Part shown: one piece after another, positions 36,348 to 45,623 of the stretch | Numbering within the stretch: the stretch's first letter is position 1 | How the letters are laid out: each line of letters begins with the position of its first letter | Source of the DNA: Kutzneria sp044547355 | GTDB lineage: Bacteria; Actinomycetota; Actinomycetes; Mycobacteriales; Pseudonocardiaceae | Assembly (NCBI RefSeq): GCF_044547355.1 | Contig: NZ_JBIUAG010000004.1 | Span: forward strand, 372,001-436,000 | Direction: 5' to 3' | DNA: 64,000 nt | The notes under the pieces: generated by a model | Databases searched by the model: none | Seen by the model: the letters and a program-made list of their open reading frames with translations, nothing else | What the model was told of the DNA's origin: nothing | Translations under genes and position numbers: made by a program

Positions 36348-37285
36348 CGCGCCCTCCGCAGCCTCGGGTCGATGACCGTGTACAGCACATCGACGAGGAG
36401 GTTGACCACCAGCACCGCCGCCACCAGCACCATCACCACGTCCTGCACCACGATCAGGTCGCGGCTGCCGACGGCGTCGAGCAGCATGCTGCCCAGGCCG
36501 GGGATGACAAACACCCGCTCCACCACGACCGCGCCGATCAGCAGGGTCGCCAACTGGAGGCCGAGCACCGTCACCACGGGCACCGCGGCGTTGCGAAGTC
36601 CGTGCCGTATCAGGGCTTGCGCGGGCTTGAGACCCTTGGCCCGCGCGGTGCGCAGGTAGTCCTCGCGCAGGACCTCCAGCACCGCCGAGCGGACATAGCG
36701 GGTCAGCACCGCGGCCTGCACGAGGCCGAGCGACAGGGCCGGCAACACCAGGCCTTTCAGGAACGCCACCGGATCCGCGTCCGGAGGTGTCCACCCACCG
36801 GACGGAAGGATGCGTAGCGACACAGCGAATATCTCCACCAGCACGATGCCGGCCAGGAAGGCGGGAATCGCCGCGCCGAGCTGGCTGAGGCCGGTCACGA
36901 CCGTGCCGGACGCCTTGCGGTGCCTGGCCGCGGCCAGCGCGCCGAGCGGCACCGCGACCAGCACCGCCACCACGGTGGCCGCGCCGACCAGCCACAGCGT
37001 GACCTCGAACCGGTCGACCAACTGCGGTCCGATCGCGTCGCCGGTCACGTAGGACCGGCCGAAGTCCCCGGTGAACAGGCCGCCCATCCAGTCGAGGTAC
37101 TGCACCGGCAGCGGCCGGTCGATGCCGAACGCGTGCCGGGTCTGGGCCAGCAGCTCGGGCGTGGCGTTGACGCCCAGGGCGACCTGGGCCGGATCACCGG
37201 GCAGCACGGCCATGAACGCGAACACGACACAGGAGGCGACCGCCACTGTGAGCAGAAAGACGCCGGCCTTGCGCAGCAGCGCCAT
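36344..37285 (-). CDS. Oligopeptide-type ABC permease (OppB/DppB-like)
   Basis: 313 residues from ATG 37285 (a GTG one codon earlier is also possible), with GGGAGG upstream. It shows PGDPAQVALGVNATPEL and GRSYVTGDAIGPQLVDRFEVTLWL, typical of B-type permeases, and the EAA region RSAVLEVLREDYLRTARAKG. Six membrane helices are expected. The substrate-binding lipoprotein gene lies 55 nt upstream. Confidence 0.93.
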   Translation of the reverse strand: MALLRKAGVFLLTVAVASCVVFAFMAVLPGDPAQVALGVNATPELLAQTRHAFGIDRPLPVQYLDWMGGLFTGDFGRSYVTGDAIGPQLVDRFEVTLWLVGAATVVAVLVAVPLGALAAARHRKASGTVVTGLSQLGAAIPAFLAGIVLVEIFAVSLRILPSGGWTPPDADPVAFLKGLVLPALSLGLVQAAVLTRYVRSAVLEVLREDYLRTARAKGLKPAQALIRHGLRNAAVPVVTVLGLQLATLLIGAVVVERVFVIPGLGSMLLDAVGSRDLIVVQDVVMVLVAAVLVVNLLVDVLYTVIDPRLRRAR

Positions 37286-37340
37286 CACGACCTCCCGATG
37301 GTCGGGGACATGAGGACACCGACCTTGGCCGACGATCCCA

Positions 37341-38867
37341 TCAGGACCTCCCCAGGGCCGACAGGTCGAAGGACTCGCCGACCTGGTTCGGCGGAATGCC
37401 GGTGATGCCCTTCTTGACGACGATCAGGTTGGGCAGCAGGAAAAGCCAGTCGGCGGCGGCGTCGGCGTTGATCGTGCGGGCGACCTGCTTCATGTCCGCG
37501 ATCTGCTGCTCGGGCGTGCCGGTGTCGGCGGCGGCCAGCAGCTGGGTGACGGCGGGATTGTCGTAGCCCCAGTAGTACTTGGGATTGCCGAAGGTCGCGA
37601 TGTCGCGGGCCTCGACGTGGGCGACGATCGACATGTCGAAGTCGTGGCCGGTGAAGACCTGCTTGAGCCAGACCGCGGGGAAGTCCAGTTCCTCGATGAT
37701 GACCGTGACACCGATCGCGGCCAGCTGGGAGCGGATCACCTGGGCGGAGTCGACGGCGTACGGGAGAGTGGGAATGCGCAGACGGAGAGTGAGGTGTTGC
37801 TGGCCGGCGTCGGCGAGGAGCTGTCGCGCCTTGGCCGGGTCGTAGGGATAGACCGTGGAGAGGTCCTCGTACCAGGGATCCGACGGCGGCACCATGCTGC
37901 CGATCAGCAGGCCCTTGCCGGCCCAGGCCGTGTCCAGCAGGGCGCGGCGGTCGATGCCGTAGGTCAGCGCCTGGCGGACCCGCTTGTCGTTGAGCGGGGC
38001 CTTGGCGTCGTTGAAGGACAGCACGACCTCGGCCGTGGTGGTGCCCTGGATGGTGGTGAACCGCTCGTCGCTGGCGAACTGGGCCAGCGCGTCCGGCGCC
38101 TGCACGGAGCTGATCACGTCGATTCCGTTGCTCAGCAAGGCGTTGTTGAGCGCGGTCGGGTCCTGGAAGTACTTGAGGACCACGCGGGCGTAGGCCGGTT
38201 TCGGGCCCCAGTAGCCGGGGTTGGCCTTCAGCACGATGGAGTCGCCGCGGTTGAAGCGGTCGAGCTGGTACGGGCCGGTGCCGACCGGCGTGGTCGCCAG
38301 GTTGCCGACGCCGTCGGGGGCGAACATCGCTCCGACGCGGCCGGCCATGGAGAACAGCCAGCCGTTGCTGGGCTGCTTGAGCACCACACGGGCGTGCGTC
38401 GGCGAGACGGCCTCGACGTGGTCGACGACAGCCATCGCGGACTTCAGCGAGATGGTCCAGTTCGTGCTGACCCGGTCGATGCTGAACTTGACCGTGTCGG
38501 CGGTGAACGCCTCGCCGTCGGTGAACGTCACGCCGGGGCGGAGCTGGAAGTCGTAGGTGCGGCGGTCCGGGCTGACCGTCCACGAGGTGGCCAGCTGGGG
38601 CACGATCGCGCCGTTGGCGTCGAGGCGCACCAGGCCCTGGTAGACGTTGTCGAGCAGGGCCTGCGGAATCGCCGCGCCGTCGGTTCGGGTGAAGTCCAGG
38701 TTGGCCGGCGGGGCCGTGAAGCCGATGGTGATCGAGTCCGCGCTCGGCGACGAGTACGCCGTCGAGCCCGCCGAACAGCCGGCGAGGGAGGCGACCAGCA
38801 CCAGGGCGAGCAGCGCGCGGACCACGGTGATCACCCTAGCCAGGCGCACGCCGCGGTGTCCCACCAT
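37341..38867 (-). CDS. Peptide-type ABC transporter substrate-binding lipoprotein
   Basis: 508 residues. The signal ends in a lipobox (LVASLAGC, Cys31 of this start). The SBP_bac_5 fold follows, with the WTVSPDRRTYDFQLRPGVTFTDG segment and VGTGPYQL. It delivers peptides or another small oligomer to the BCDF transporter encoded downstream. A later GTG near the lipobox is a possible shorter start. It is the first gene of the operon, so its upstream 130 nt must hold the promoter. Confidence 0.93.
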   Translation of the reverse strand: MVGHRGVRLARVITVVRALLALVLVASLAGCSAGSTAYSSPSADSITIGFTAPPANLDFTRTDGAAIPQALLDNVYQGLVRLDANGAIVPQLATSWTVSPDRRTYDFQLRPGVTFTDGEAFTADTVKFSIDRVSTNWTISLKSAMAVVDHVEAVSPTHARVVLKQPSNGWLFSMAGRVGAMFAPDGVGNLATTPVGTGPYQLDRFNRGDSIVLKANPGYWGPKPAYARVVLKYFQDPTALNNALLSNGIDVISSVQAPDALAQFASDERFTTIQGTTTAEVVLSFNDAKAPLNDKRVRQALTYGIDRRALLDTAWAGKGLLIGSMVPPSDPWYEDLSTVYPYDPAKARQLLADAGQQHLTLRLRIPTLPYAVDSAQVIRSQLAAIGVTVIIEELDFPAVWLKQVFTGHDFDMSIVAHVEARDIATFGNPKYYWGYDNPAVTQLLAAADTGTPEQQIADMKQVARTINADAAADWLFLLPNLIVVKKGITGIPPNQVGESFDLSALGRS

Positions 38868-38999
38868 GTGGGTGGCGGGTGTCGTGTTCCCGCCACGATG
38901 CCGCCGCCGGCGATGAACTCCGCCGGGTCGACCGAGGCCGAGTTGGCCAGGGCCGGGTCGGCGGGCTGGCCATGCGGGGCTTCGCTAGACGGGGCTTCG

Positions 39000-40016
39000 C
39001 TAGGCGGGGTTGGTGGGGGCGGTGCTTTCCCGAACCACGAGGGTATGGCGGGCGGTCACCTCGCGGGGCGGGCAGTCCAGGCCGTTGATGCGTTCCAGCA
39101 GCATGGCGACGGCCACGGCGGCGATCTGGGCCTTGTCGGGGGCGACGGTGGTGAGGGTGGGGGTGCTGAAGCGGCCGTCCTCGATGTCGTCTACGCCGAC
39201 TATGGCGACGTCGTGGGGGACGCGGAGGCCGGCGGCGAGGAGGGTGCGCAGGGCGCCGAGGGCCAGCAGGTCGTTGAAGCAGAAGACGGCGTCGGGCGGC
39301 TCGTCGAGGGACAGCAGCAGGCGCATGGCGGCGGCGCCGTCGGGGCGGTGGTAGGACTCGGCGGGCACGACGAGGTCGGGGTCGTAGCCGATGCCGGCGG
39401 CGGTGAGGGCGTCGCGGTAGCCGCGCAGGCGGACGTTGGCGGTGCCGGCGGCGGAGACGCGCTGGTCGCCGATGGCGGCGATGCGGCGGCGGCCGAGGGC
39501 GATCAGGTGCTCGGTGGCTTCCCGGGCGGCGGTGACGTTGTCGATGGCGATCAGGTCGGCGGTGCCCGGCCCGACCTGCTCCCCCAGCAGCACCAGGGGC
39601 AGGTCGGCGCGCAGCCCGGCGAGGTACTCGGCGTCCAGGGCCAGCGGGCTGATGATCAGGCCGTCGATGGTCCGGGACCGGGCCCCGGACGAGGTGAGCC
39701 GCTCCCGGTCGCCGCGGCCGTCGGTCTGGTCGATCAGCACCGACCAGGACTCCCGCTCGGCGGCCCCGATGACCTGCTCGGCCAGCTCGGCGAAGTACGG
39801 GATGCCCAATTCGGGCAGGGCCAGCCCGACGATGCCGGAGCGGCCGTAGCGCAGGTGCCGGGCGGTCAGGTTGGGCTGGTAGCCGAGCTGGTCGATGGCC
39901 TGCCGGACGCGGCTGCGGGTGGCCTCGCTGACGTGTTGGTAGTCGTTGACCACGTTCGAGACCGTCTTGACCGAGACCCCAGCCAGTCTGGCCACGTCCT
40001 TCAGGCTGGCGCCCAC
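39000..40016 (-). CDS. LacI-family transcriptional regulator
   Basis: 338 residues from GTG 40016. The start is chosen because AAGGAGGT lies 5 nt upstream; GTG 40022 would sit inside that site. The N-terminal HTH is ASLKDVARLAGVSVKTVSNV with the hinge YQPNLTARHLRYG. A periplasmic-binding-type sugar domain follows (DGLIISPLALDAEYLAGL, FNDLLALGALR). It is divergent from the arabinose-type ABC operon across a palindromic operator and is its probable repressor. Confidence 0.93.
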   Translation of the reverse strand: MGASLKDVARLAGVSVKTVSNVVNDYQHVSEATRSRVRQAIDQLGYQPNLTARHLRYGRSGIVGLALPELGIPYFAELAEQVIGAAERESWSVLIDQTDGRGDRERLTSSGARSRTIDGLIISPLALDAEYLAGLRADLPLVLLGEQVGPGTADLIAIDNVTAAREATEHLIALGRRRIAAIGDQRVSAAGTANVRLRGYRDALTAAGIGYDPDLVVPAESYHRPDGAAAMRLLLSLDEPPDAVFCFNDLLALGALRTLLAAGLRVPHDVAIVGVDDIEDGRFSTPTLTTVAPDKAQIAAVAVAMLLERINGLDCPPREVTARHTLVVRESTAPTNPA

Positions 40017-40079
40017 CCGCACCTCCTTCTGCCATCGCCATCTTCCCTGGCACCCGACTGTACGGCTACTCTCGCGACA

Positions 40080-40107
40080 GCCCGGTTTACAACGTTGAAA
40101 ACCGGGC
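40080..40107. promoter_or_regulatory. LacI-type operator palindrome
   Basis: A 28-bp palindrome with a single mismatched pair: GCCCGGTTT, the central ACAACGTTGA and AAACCGGGC. The central CAACGTTG matches the TTGNNAACGNNA style of LacI-family sites. It lies 64 nt upstream of the regulator start and 254 nt upstream of the sugar operon start, so it can control both. Confidence 0.7.
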
Positions 40108-40361
40108 GGCGGGAACAGCACGCAGAACACCAGGAACAGAGCGCCACAACTGGAATCGGGAACACCGACGAGTGCCGAGGCCCCCGGAGGGTCGGGGGAC
40201 CACCGGGTGCCGAGGCACCAGCGGAACCGAGAACGGCGCGGTCGCCGAAGGACGCCACCCGAATCGGGAAGGGCCGTCGAGGCACCGAAGGCGAAGGGCA
40301 GCGCTGGGAGACCGAAGGGCGAAGGACCGGGAACGAGGGGCAGAGCACCGGGGAGGCCGTC
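40108..40361 (+). other. Purine-rich leader of the sugar ABC operon
   Basis: This stretch is A/G-rich on the plus strand with imperfect repeats of ACCGAAGGCGAAGGG and GTGCCGAGGC. I find no credible ORF. It is probably a long untranslated leader, ending in the GGGGAGG ribosome-binding site of the substrate-binding protein gene. Confidence 0.4.
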
Positions 40362-41564
40362 GTGGACCGTCGGAGGTTCCTGCTGGCCGGCGCGGCGTTG
40401 GCGGCGGCGGGTGGGGTGGGCAGCGGCTGTTCGGGGCCGGCGGGGCTGGCCTACTGGAACCTGTTCAGCGGGGGCGACGGGGCCAGGATGACGGAGATGG
40501 TCGGGGCGATCGGCACCCGGCTGGAGGCGGTGACGCTGGCCTGGGGGACGCCGTACTACACGAAGCTGGCGATGGCGGCGGCGGGCGGGAGGGCGCCGGA
40601 TCTGGCGGTCATGCATCTGTCGCGGTTGCCGGGGTTCGCGCCGTTGGGGCTGCTGGATCCGTTCGATGACGATCAGTTGGCGGAGCACGGCCTGAGCCAG
40701 GATCGGTTCCCGGGGGCGGTGTGGAGCAGGGCGAGGCACGACGGCCGGACGTATGCGGTGCCGTTGGACACGCATCCGCTGGTCCTGTTCTACAACACGG
40801 AACTGTGCGGCAAGGCGGGGCTGTTGCAGGACGGCAAGCTGAAGCCGATGAGGGGCGAGCGCGAGCTGCTGGAGGCGTTCGGCAAGGCGGGGCTGGCGTT
40901 GGCGGCGGCGCGGGACGTGAACCCGTGGCGGCTGTTCTGGACGTTGTACCGACAGCAGAACGGCCAGGGTCTGCTCGACGACGGCAAGGCGCTGACGGCG
41001 TTGCGGCTGCTGGAGAAGATCGGCACCACGGCGAGGTTCACGGACAACAGCGCGGCGGTGGCGTTGTTCGGCAGCGGGCAGGCGGGCTTGTTCTGGAACG
41101 GAGAGTGGGAGCTGCCGACGTTCCAGGAGCAGCGCACGCCGTTCGACGTGGCGCCGTTCCCGCAGGTCTATGACCGGCCGGCGGTGCACGCCGACTCGCA
41201 CTCGTTCGTCCTGCCGCACCAGCGGGAGCGAGATCCGGCGCGGACGGCCCGAACGGTGGCGGCGATCGCGGAGCTGGTCGGCCAGAGCCTGACCTGGGCC
41301 CGCGGCGGGCACATTCCGGCGTACCAGCCGGTGGCGACCTCGTCGGCATACCTGAACCTGTTGCCACAGGCCAATTACCGGTCAGCGGGGGCGGAGGCGG
41401 AGCTGGATCCGCCGGTGTGGTTCGCCGGAGCGGCCTCGGACCTGCAGAGCTCGGCGGGTGCCACGATCGGCGCGGTGTTGGGCGGCACGACGACGCCGGA
41501 GGCGGCGTTGGGTGAGCTCAAGACGACCCTGGCACGCCTGCAGAACACGCCGAGTCCGTCATGA
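40362..41564 (+). CDS. Sugar ABC transporter substrate-binding lipoprotein
   Basis: 400 residues from GTG 40362. The N-terminus DRRRFLLAGAALAAAGG combines a twin-arginine-like motif with a lipobox cysteine (C23, GSGC), so it may be exported by Tat and lipidated. The SBP_bac_1 pattern follows (LAYWNLFSGGDGARM, GLFWNGEWELPTF). It is the binding protein of the ABC system with two MalF/MalG-type permeases. No ATPase is encoded here, so it probably shares MsiK-like ATPase encoded elsewhere. Confidence 0.92.
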   Translation: MDRRRFLLAGAALAAAGGVGSGCSGPAGLAYWNLFSGGDGARMTEMVGAIGTRLEAVTLAWGTPYYTKLAMAAAGGRAPDLAVMHLSRLPGFAPLGLLDPFDDDQLAEHGLSQDRFPGAVWSRARHDGRTYAVPLDTHPLVLFYNTELCGKAGLLQDGKLKPMRGERELLEAFGKAGLALAAARDVNPWRLFWTLYRQQNGQGLLDDGKALTALRLLEKIGTTARFTDNSAAVALFGSGQAGLFWNGEWELPTFQEQRTPFDVAPFPQVYDRPAVHADSHSFVLPHQRERDPARTARTVAAIAELVGQSLTWARGGHIPAYQPVATSSAYLNLLPQANYRSAGAEAELDPPVWFAGAASDLQSSAGATIGAVLGGTTTPEAALGELKTTLARLQNTPSPS

Positions 41565-42409
41565 AGCGGTCGGGATTCTGGTTCGTGGCGCCGTTCCTGG
41601 TGCTCTACGCCGCCTTCCTGATCGTGCCGATGGTGATCGGGCTGGGCGCGAGCGTCACCGACGAGGGCATCACCGGGCACGCCGACTTCGTCGGGGCGGC
41701 CAACTACGTCGAGCTGTTCGGGGACCCGGCGGTGTGGAGTTCCCTGGGCCACACGCTGATCTTCACGGTGGTCAGCACACCGGCGATCGTGCTGGTCGGC
41801 CTGGCCATGGCGTTGCTGGCCAACCGGGCGACGCCGGAGCGCTGGCTGTGCCGGCTGGCGTTCTTCGCGCCGTACCTGCTGCCGGTGTCGGTGGTGGTGC
41901 TGATCTGGAGCTGGCTCTACCAACCGGGTTTCGGCCTGATCAACGACCTGCTCACCCGGCTGGGCCTGGGCGAGGTGGGCTGGCTGTCCACCGACGGCAT
42001 GGCGATGACGTCGATCGTCATCACGACCGTGTGGTGGACCGCCGGCTTCGGGTTCCTGCTGTACCTGGCGGCATTGCAGGAAATTCCGCGCCAGCTCTAC
42101 GAGGCGTCGGCGCTGGACGGGGCGACGCCGTTCCAGCAGCTGCGCCGGATCACGCTGCCGTTGCTGTCACGCACCCACCAGTTGGTGATCGTGTTGCAGG
42201 TGCTGGCGTCGCTGAAGGTGTTCGACCAGATCTACCTGCTCAGCGGGCAGGGCGGCATCCCCGGGGTGCGCAGCATCGTGCAGTACATCTACGAGAGCGG
42301 CTTCACGCGGTTCCGGATCGGCTACGCCTCGGCCATCTCCTACGTGTTCTTCGCGCTGATCGCCGCGGTAGCGCTGCTGCATTTCCGGCTGACGAAGGCG
42401 GAGCGATGA
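41561..42409 (+). CDS. Sugar ABC permease (MalF-type)
   Basis: 282 residues with six predicted membrane segments and the EAA motif EIPRQLYEASALDGATPFQQ. The start overlaps the binding-protein stop by 4 nt (ATGA). Family members import oligosaccharides together with a MalG-type partner. Confidence 0.92.
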   Translation: MKRSGFWFVAPFLVLYAAFLIVPMVIGLGASVTDEGITGHADFVGAANYVELFGDPAVWSSLGHTLIFTVVSTPAIVLVGLAMALLANRATPERWLCRLAFFAPYLLPVSVVVLIWSWLYQPGFGLINDLLTRLGLGEVGWLSTDGMAMTSIVITTVWWTAGFGFLLYLAALQEIPRQLYEASALDGATPFQQLRRITLPLLSRTHQLVIVLQVLASLKVFDQIYLLSGQGGIPGVRSIVQYIYESGFTRFRIGYASAISYVFFALIAAVALLHFRLTKAER

Positions 42410-43296
42410 AGGGGGCGGCCACGGCGCAGCGGGTCCAGGGCGGCCGGAGGGTGAGGGCTGGGGCAGGCAAAGCAGTCGGAGCGACGGCAGTGGGGGTAGA
42501 TCGGGGAAGCGCGGCGACGAGGGTGGTCGCGGCGCTGCTGGCGGTGATCTGGCTGGTGCCGCTGGCCTGGGCGCTCGACACCGCCCTGAAGCCCGAGTCG
42601 GAAACCACGCGGATCCCGGTGAGCTGGGTCGTGCCGGGCATGGGCCTGGACGCATTCGGACGGGCCTTTGCCGATGGGACTCTGGTGGCGTGGTTGGGAA
42701 ACAGCCTGCTGGTGGGGGTCGCGGTGACGGTGTTGACGGTGGCGGTGACGAGCCTGGCGGCGTACGGCCTGTCCCGGACGCGGTTCCGGGGGCGGGGCGT
42801 TGTGATGGCCTTGCTGATCGCGGGCATCGTGATCCCGCCGCAGGTGCTAATCGTGCCGCTGTTCGCCGAGATCGTGGGGCTGGGCCTGGCCGACACGTAC
42901 TGGGCGCTGATCCTCCCGCAGGTGGTGCTGCCGGCGATGGTGTACGTGTTGAAGAAGTTCTTCGACGGCGTGCCCAGGGAACTGGAGGAGGCGGCGGTGG
43001 TGGACGGCGCGGGACGGCTGCGGGTGTACTGGAGCCTGATGCTGCCGCTGGCCCGGCCGGCGCTGGCGGCGGTGGCGATCTTCACCTTCGTCACGACGTG
43101 GAACAACTTCCTGTGGCCGTTCGTGGCCGTCAGCGACCCGCACCTGATGACCTTCCCGGTGGGCCTGGCGACCGTGCAGAGTTCCTACGGAGTCCGCTAC
43201 GCCCAGGTGCTGGCGGCCGCGTTGCTGGGCGGGCTGCCGCTGGTGGCCCTGTTCCTGGCGTTCCAGCGGCAGCTGGTGACCGCGATCAAAGGATGA
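42406..43296 (+). CDS. Sugar ABC permease (MalG-type)
   Basis: 296 residues. It has a basic, unstructured N-terminus (about 40 residues), then six membrane segments with the EAA loop GVPRELEEAAVVDGAGRLR. The start overlaps the upstream permease in an ATGA junction. The N-terminal extension is longer than usual and Gly/Arg-rich. Confidence 0.92.
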   Translation: MKGAATAQRVQGGRRVRAGAGKAVGATAVGVDRGSAATRVVAALLAVIWLVPLAWALDTALKPESETTRIPVSWVVPGMGLDAFGRAFADGTLVAWLGNSLLVGVAVTVLTVAVTSLAAYGLSRTRFRGRGVVMALLIAGIVIPPQVLIVPLFAEIVGLGLADTYWALILPQVVLPAMVYVLKKFFDGVPRELEEAAVVDGAGRLRVYWSLMLPLARPALAAVAIFTFVTTWNNFLWPFVAVSDPHLMTFPVGLATVQSSYGVRYAQVLAAALLGGLPLVALFLAFQRQLVTAIKG

Positions 43297-43303
43297 CAAC
43301 ACG

Positions 43304-44809
43304 GTGCGACAGGCACGACTGACGCTCGACCCGGGCTTCGCCGTCGGCGACGTGGACCCGCGGCTGTTCGGCTCGTTCGTGGAGCACATGGGCCGCTGCG
43401 TCTACACCGGCGTGTACGAGCCGGGGCACCCGGCCGCCGACGAGGACGGTTTCCGCGCCGACGTGCTGGAACTGGTGCGGGAGCTGGGCGTGACGGTGGT
43501 CCGCTATCCCGGCGGCAACTTCGTGTCGGGCTACCGCTGGGAGGACGGCGTCGGCCCGCGCGGCGAGCGGCCGAGCCGGTTCGACCTGGCGTGGCGGCAG
43601 ATCGAGACCAACGAGTTCGGCCTGAACGAGTTCGCGCAGTGGTCACGCAAGGCCGGGGTGGCGCCGATGATGGCCGTCAACCTGGGCACGCGGGGCGTGC
43701 GGGAGGCGGCGGACCTGGTCGAGTACTGCAACTTCCCCGGCGGCACAATGCTTTCCGACCTGCGGGCCAAGCACGGCCATCCGGAGCCGCACGGAATCTC
43801 GTTGTGGTGCCTCGGAAACGAGCTGGACGGCCCGTGGCAGACCGGCCACAAGACGGCGCACGAGTACGGGCGACTGGCCAACGAGACGGCGAAGGCCATG
43901 CGCATGGTGGACCCGAGCATCGAACTGGTGGCCTGCGGGAGTTCGCACAGCGGCATGCCGACGTTCGGCGCGTGGGAGGCGACGGTCCTCGAACACACCT
44001 ACGACAACGTCGACTACATCTCGCTGCACGCCTACTACGAGGAGCGCGATGGCGATCTCGGCAGTTTCCTGGCCAGCGCGGTGGACATGGACCGGTTCAT
44101 CGACGCCGTGGTGGCCACGAGCGACCATGTCGGCGCGAAGCTACGCAACCGCAAGCGGATCCGGCTGTCGTTCGACGAGTGGAACGTCTGGTACATGAGC
44201 CGGTTCGTCGGCGAGAGGAACCTGGCCGCCGAGCGGGTGCCCAGGCTGATCGAGGACAACTACCACGTGGCCGACGCCGTGGTGGTCGGCTCGCTGCTGA
44301 TCACCTTGCTGCGCCACGCCGATCGAGTCGGCGTGGCCTGCCAGGCCCAGCTGGCCAACGTGATCGCGCCGATCCTCACCGAGCCGGGCGGCGGCTCGTG
44401 CCGTCAGACCATCTTCTATCCCTTCGCCCACGCCGCCAAGCACGCGCGGGGACGGGTGCTGCGGGTGGAACCAGATTCGCCGCGCTACGACACGGCCCGG
44501 TTCGGCGATGTGCCGCTGCTGGAGGCCGTGGCCACGCAGGACGGCGACGACGTCACGCTGTTCGCGGTGAACCGTTCGGTCGAGGATTCGTTGGGGCTCA
44601 CGGCGAATCTCCGCGCTCTACAAGAGTTCCAGGTGATCGAGCACGTGGCGCTGGCCGAGGACGACCGGTCGCTGACCAACACCGTCGCCGAGCCGGACCG
44701 GGTGCGGCCGCGACGGATCGACGGCGCGTCCATTGTGGACGGCGAGCTGACGGCCGAACTGCCGGCCCTGTCGTGGAACATGATCAGGCTGGGCCGAGCT
44801 CCGCGATGA
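43304..44809 (+). CDS. GH51 alpha-L-arabinofuranosidase
   Basis: The 501-residue intracellular enzyme has the GH51 signatures: acid/base E173 in LGNELDGPW and nucleophile E292 in SFDEWNVWY. The N-terminal DPRLFGSFVEHMGR is typical of the family. It releases arabinose from arabino-oligosaccharides, so the upstream ABC system probably imports arabinan or arabinoxylan fragments. No signal peptide is present, which fits cleavage after uptake. The last 26 nt overlap the convergent kinase gene. Confidence 0.95.
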   Translation: MRQARLTLDPGFAVGDVDPRLFGSFVEHMGRCVYTGVYEPGHPAADEDGFRADVLELVRELGVTVVRYPGGNFVSGYRWEDGVGPRGERPSRFDLAWRQIETNEFGLNEFAQWSRKAGVAPMMAVNLGTRGVREAADLVEYCNFPGGTMLSDLRAKHGHPEPHGISLWCLGNELDGPWQTGHKTAHEYGRLANETAKAMRMVDPSIELVACGSSHSGMPTFGAWEATVLEHTYDNVDYISLHAYYEERDGDLGSFLASAVDMDRFIDAVVATSDHVGAKLRNRKRIRLSFDEWNVWYMSRFVGERNLAAERVPRLIEDNYHVADAVVVGSLLITLLRHADRVGVACQAQLANVIAPILTEPGGGSCRQTIFYPFAHAAKHARGRVLRVEPDSPRYDTARFGDVPLLEAVATQDGDDVTLFAVNRSVEDSLGLTANLRALQEFQVIEHVALAEDDRSLTNTVAEPDRVRPRRIDGASIVDGELTAELPALSWNMIRLGRAPR

Positions 44810-45623
44810 TCTGGTCGGTGGCCCGGACGAGCCAGTCCGGGTCACCGCCGTCGCGGCCCCACAGGGCCGACTGGTGGGCACGCAGCAGGGACCACCGGCG
44901 GGCACGCTCGCGGTCGATGCCGGCTGCTTCGCAGTAGAAGTCCAGCCACCACAAGTGATTGGGCGCCAAAATCAGGCGTGGACCATGGATGACGGTGAAC
45001 GCGTCGTAGGCGGGATCGCCGGCGCAGCCCTTGGGATCGATGGCCAGCCAGGGTTCACGCGAGCCGGCCAAAACGTTGGCGTCCCACAGATCTCCGTGCA
45101 CGACGGTGTCGCGCTGGTCGAGTTCCCGAACGGCGTCGAGGACCCGAACCGGCCGCCCGGCCGCGAGGAACTCGGCCTCCCACAACGGAAACTGGTCGAC
45201 CAGCCGCGGCAGGCCGGCCGGGGCGGGGACGGCGAGGCGGCGGGAGAGCTCGCCGAGGATGCCGACGGCCCGCTCGTCGTCGGCGACGCAGGCGAGGGTG
45301 TCGGGCCCGGCGCGTTCCAGCAGCATGGCGAACTGATCGTCGTCACGGGCGAGGAGTCGAACGGCGCCACGGCCCTGCCAGGCGGCGAAGGCGTCGGGCT
45401 GGTCGACGTTGCCGGGATGGGGAAAGGAAACCTTGATGACCGCCGAGGGCCGAACCGGCAGCACCAGGCCGACGCTGCCATGGGTGGCCGGCCCGTCGGG
45501 CGCCAACGACCACTGGCGCAGCAACGATTCGACGATGGCCGGCAGCGACGCGATCCAGGCCCGGCCGGCCTCGCCCTCGCGGCGGATGATGGCCTGGGCG
45601 AAGCCGGTCGGAACCGTGATCAT
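44784..45623 (-). CDS. Aminoglycoside/hydroxyurea antibiotic-kinase family protein (APH(6)-like)
   Basis: 279 residues. The kinase-like fold shows a VVHGDLWDANVL catalytic loop and an AIDPKG metal loop (in place of DFG). WDANVL and the AGDPAYDAFTVIHG segment match streptomycin 6-kinase/hydroxyurea kinase-like proteins. In soil actinomycetes such homologues are often resistance or self-protection proteins, but the substrate is not established. Its start overlaps the amidohydrolase stop by 4 nt, so it is the second gene of that operon. Confidence 0.85.
   Translation of the reverse strand: MITVPTGFAQAIIRREGEAGRAWIASLPAIVESLLRQWSLAPDGPATHGSVGLVLPVRPSAVIKVSFPHPGNVDQPDAFAAWQGRGAVRLLARDDDQFAMLLERAGPDTLACVADDERAVGILGELSRRLAVPAPAGLPRLVDQFPLWEAEFLAAGRPVRVLDAVRELDQRDTVVHGDLWDANVLAGSREPWLAIDPKGCAGDPAYDAFTVIHGPRLILAPNHLWWLDFYCEAAGIDRERARRWSLLRAHQSALWGRDGGDPDWLVRATDQIIAELGPA

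Noticed and set aside
40207..40491. Arg/Pro-rich plus-strand ORF in the sugar operon leader
   Set aside because: It overlaps the binding-protein start out of frame and reads as low-complexity purine-rich leader.
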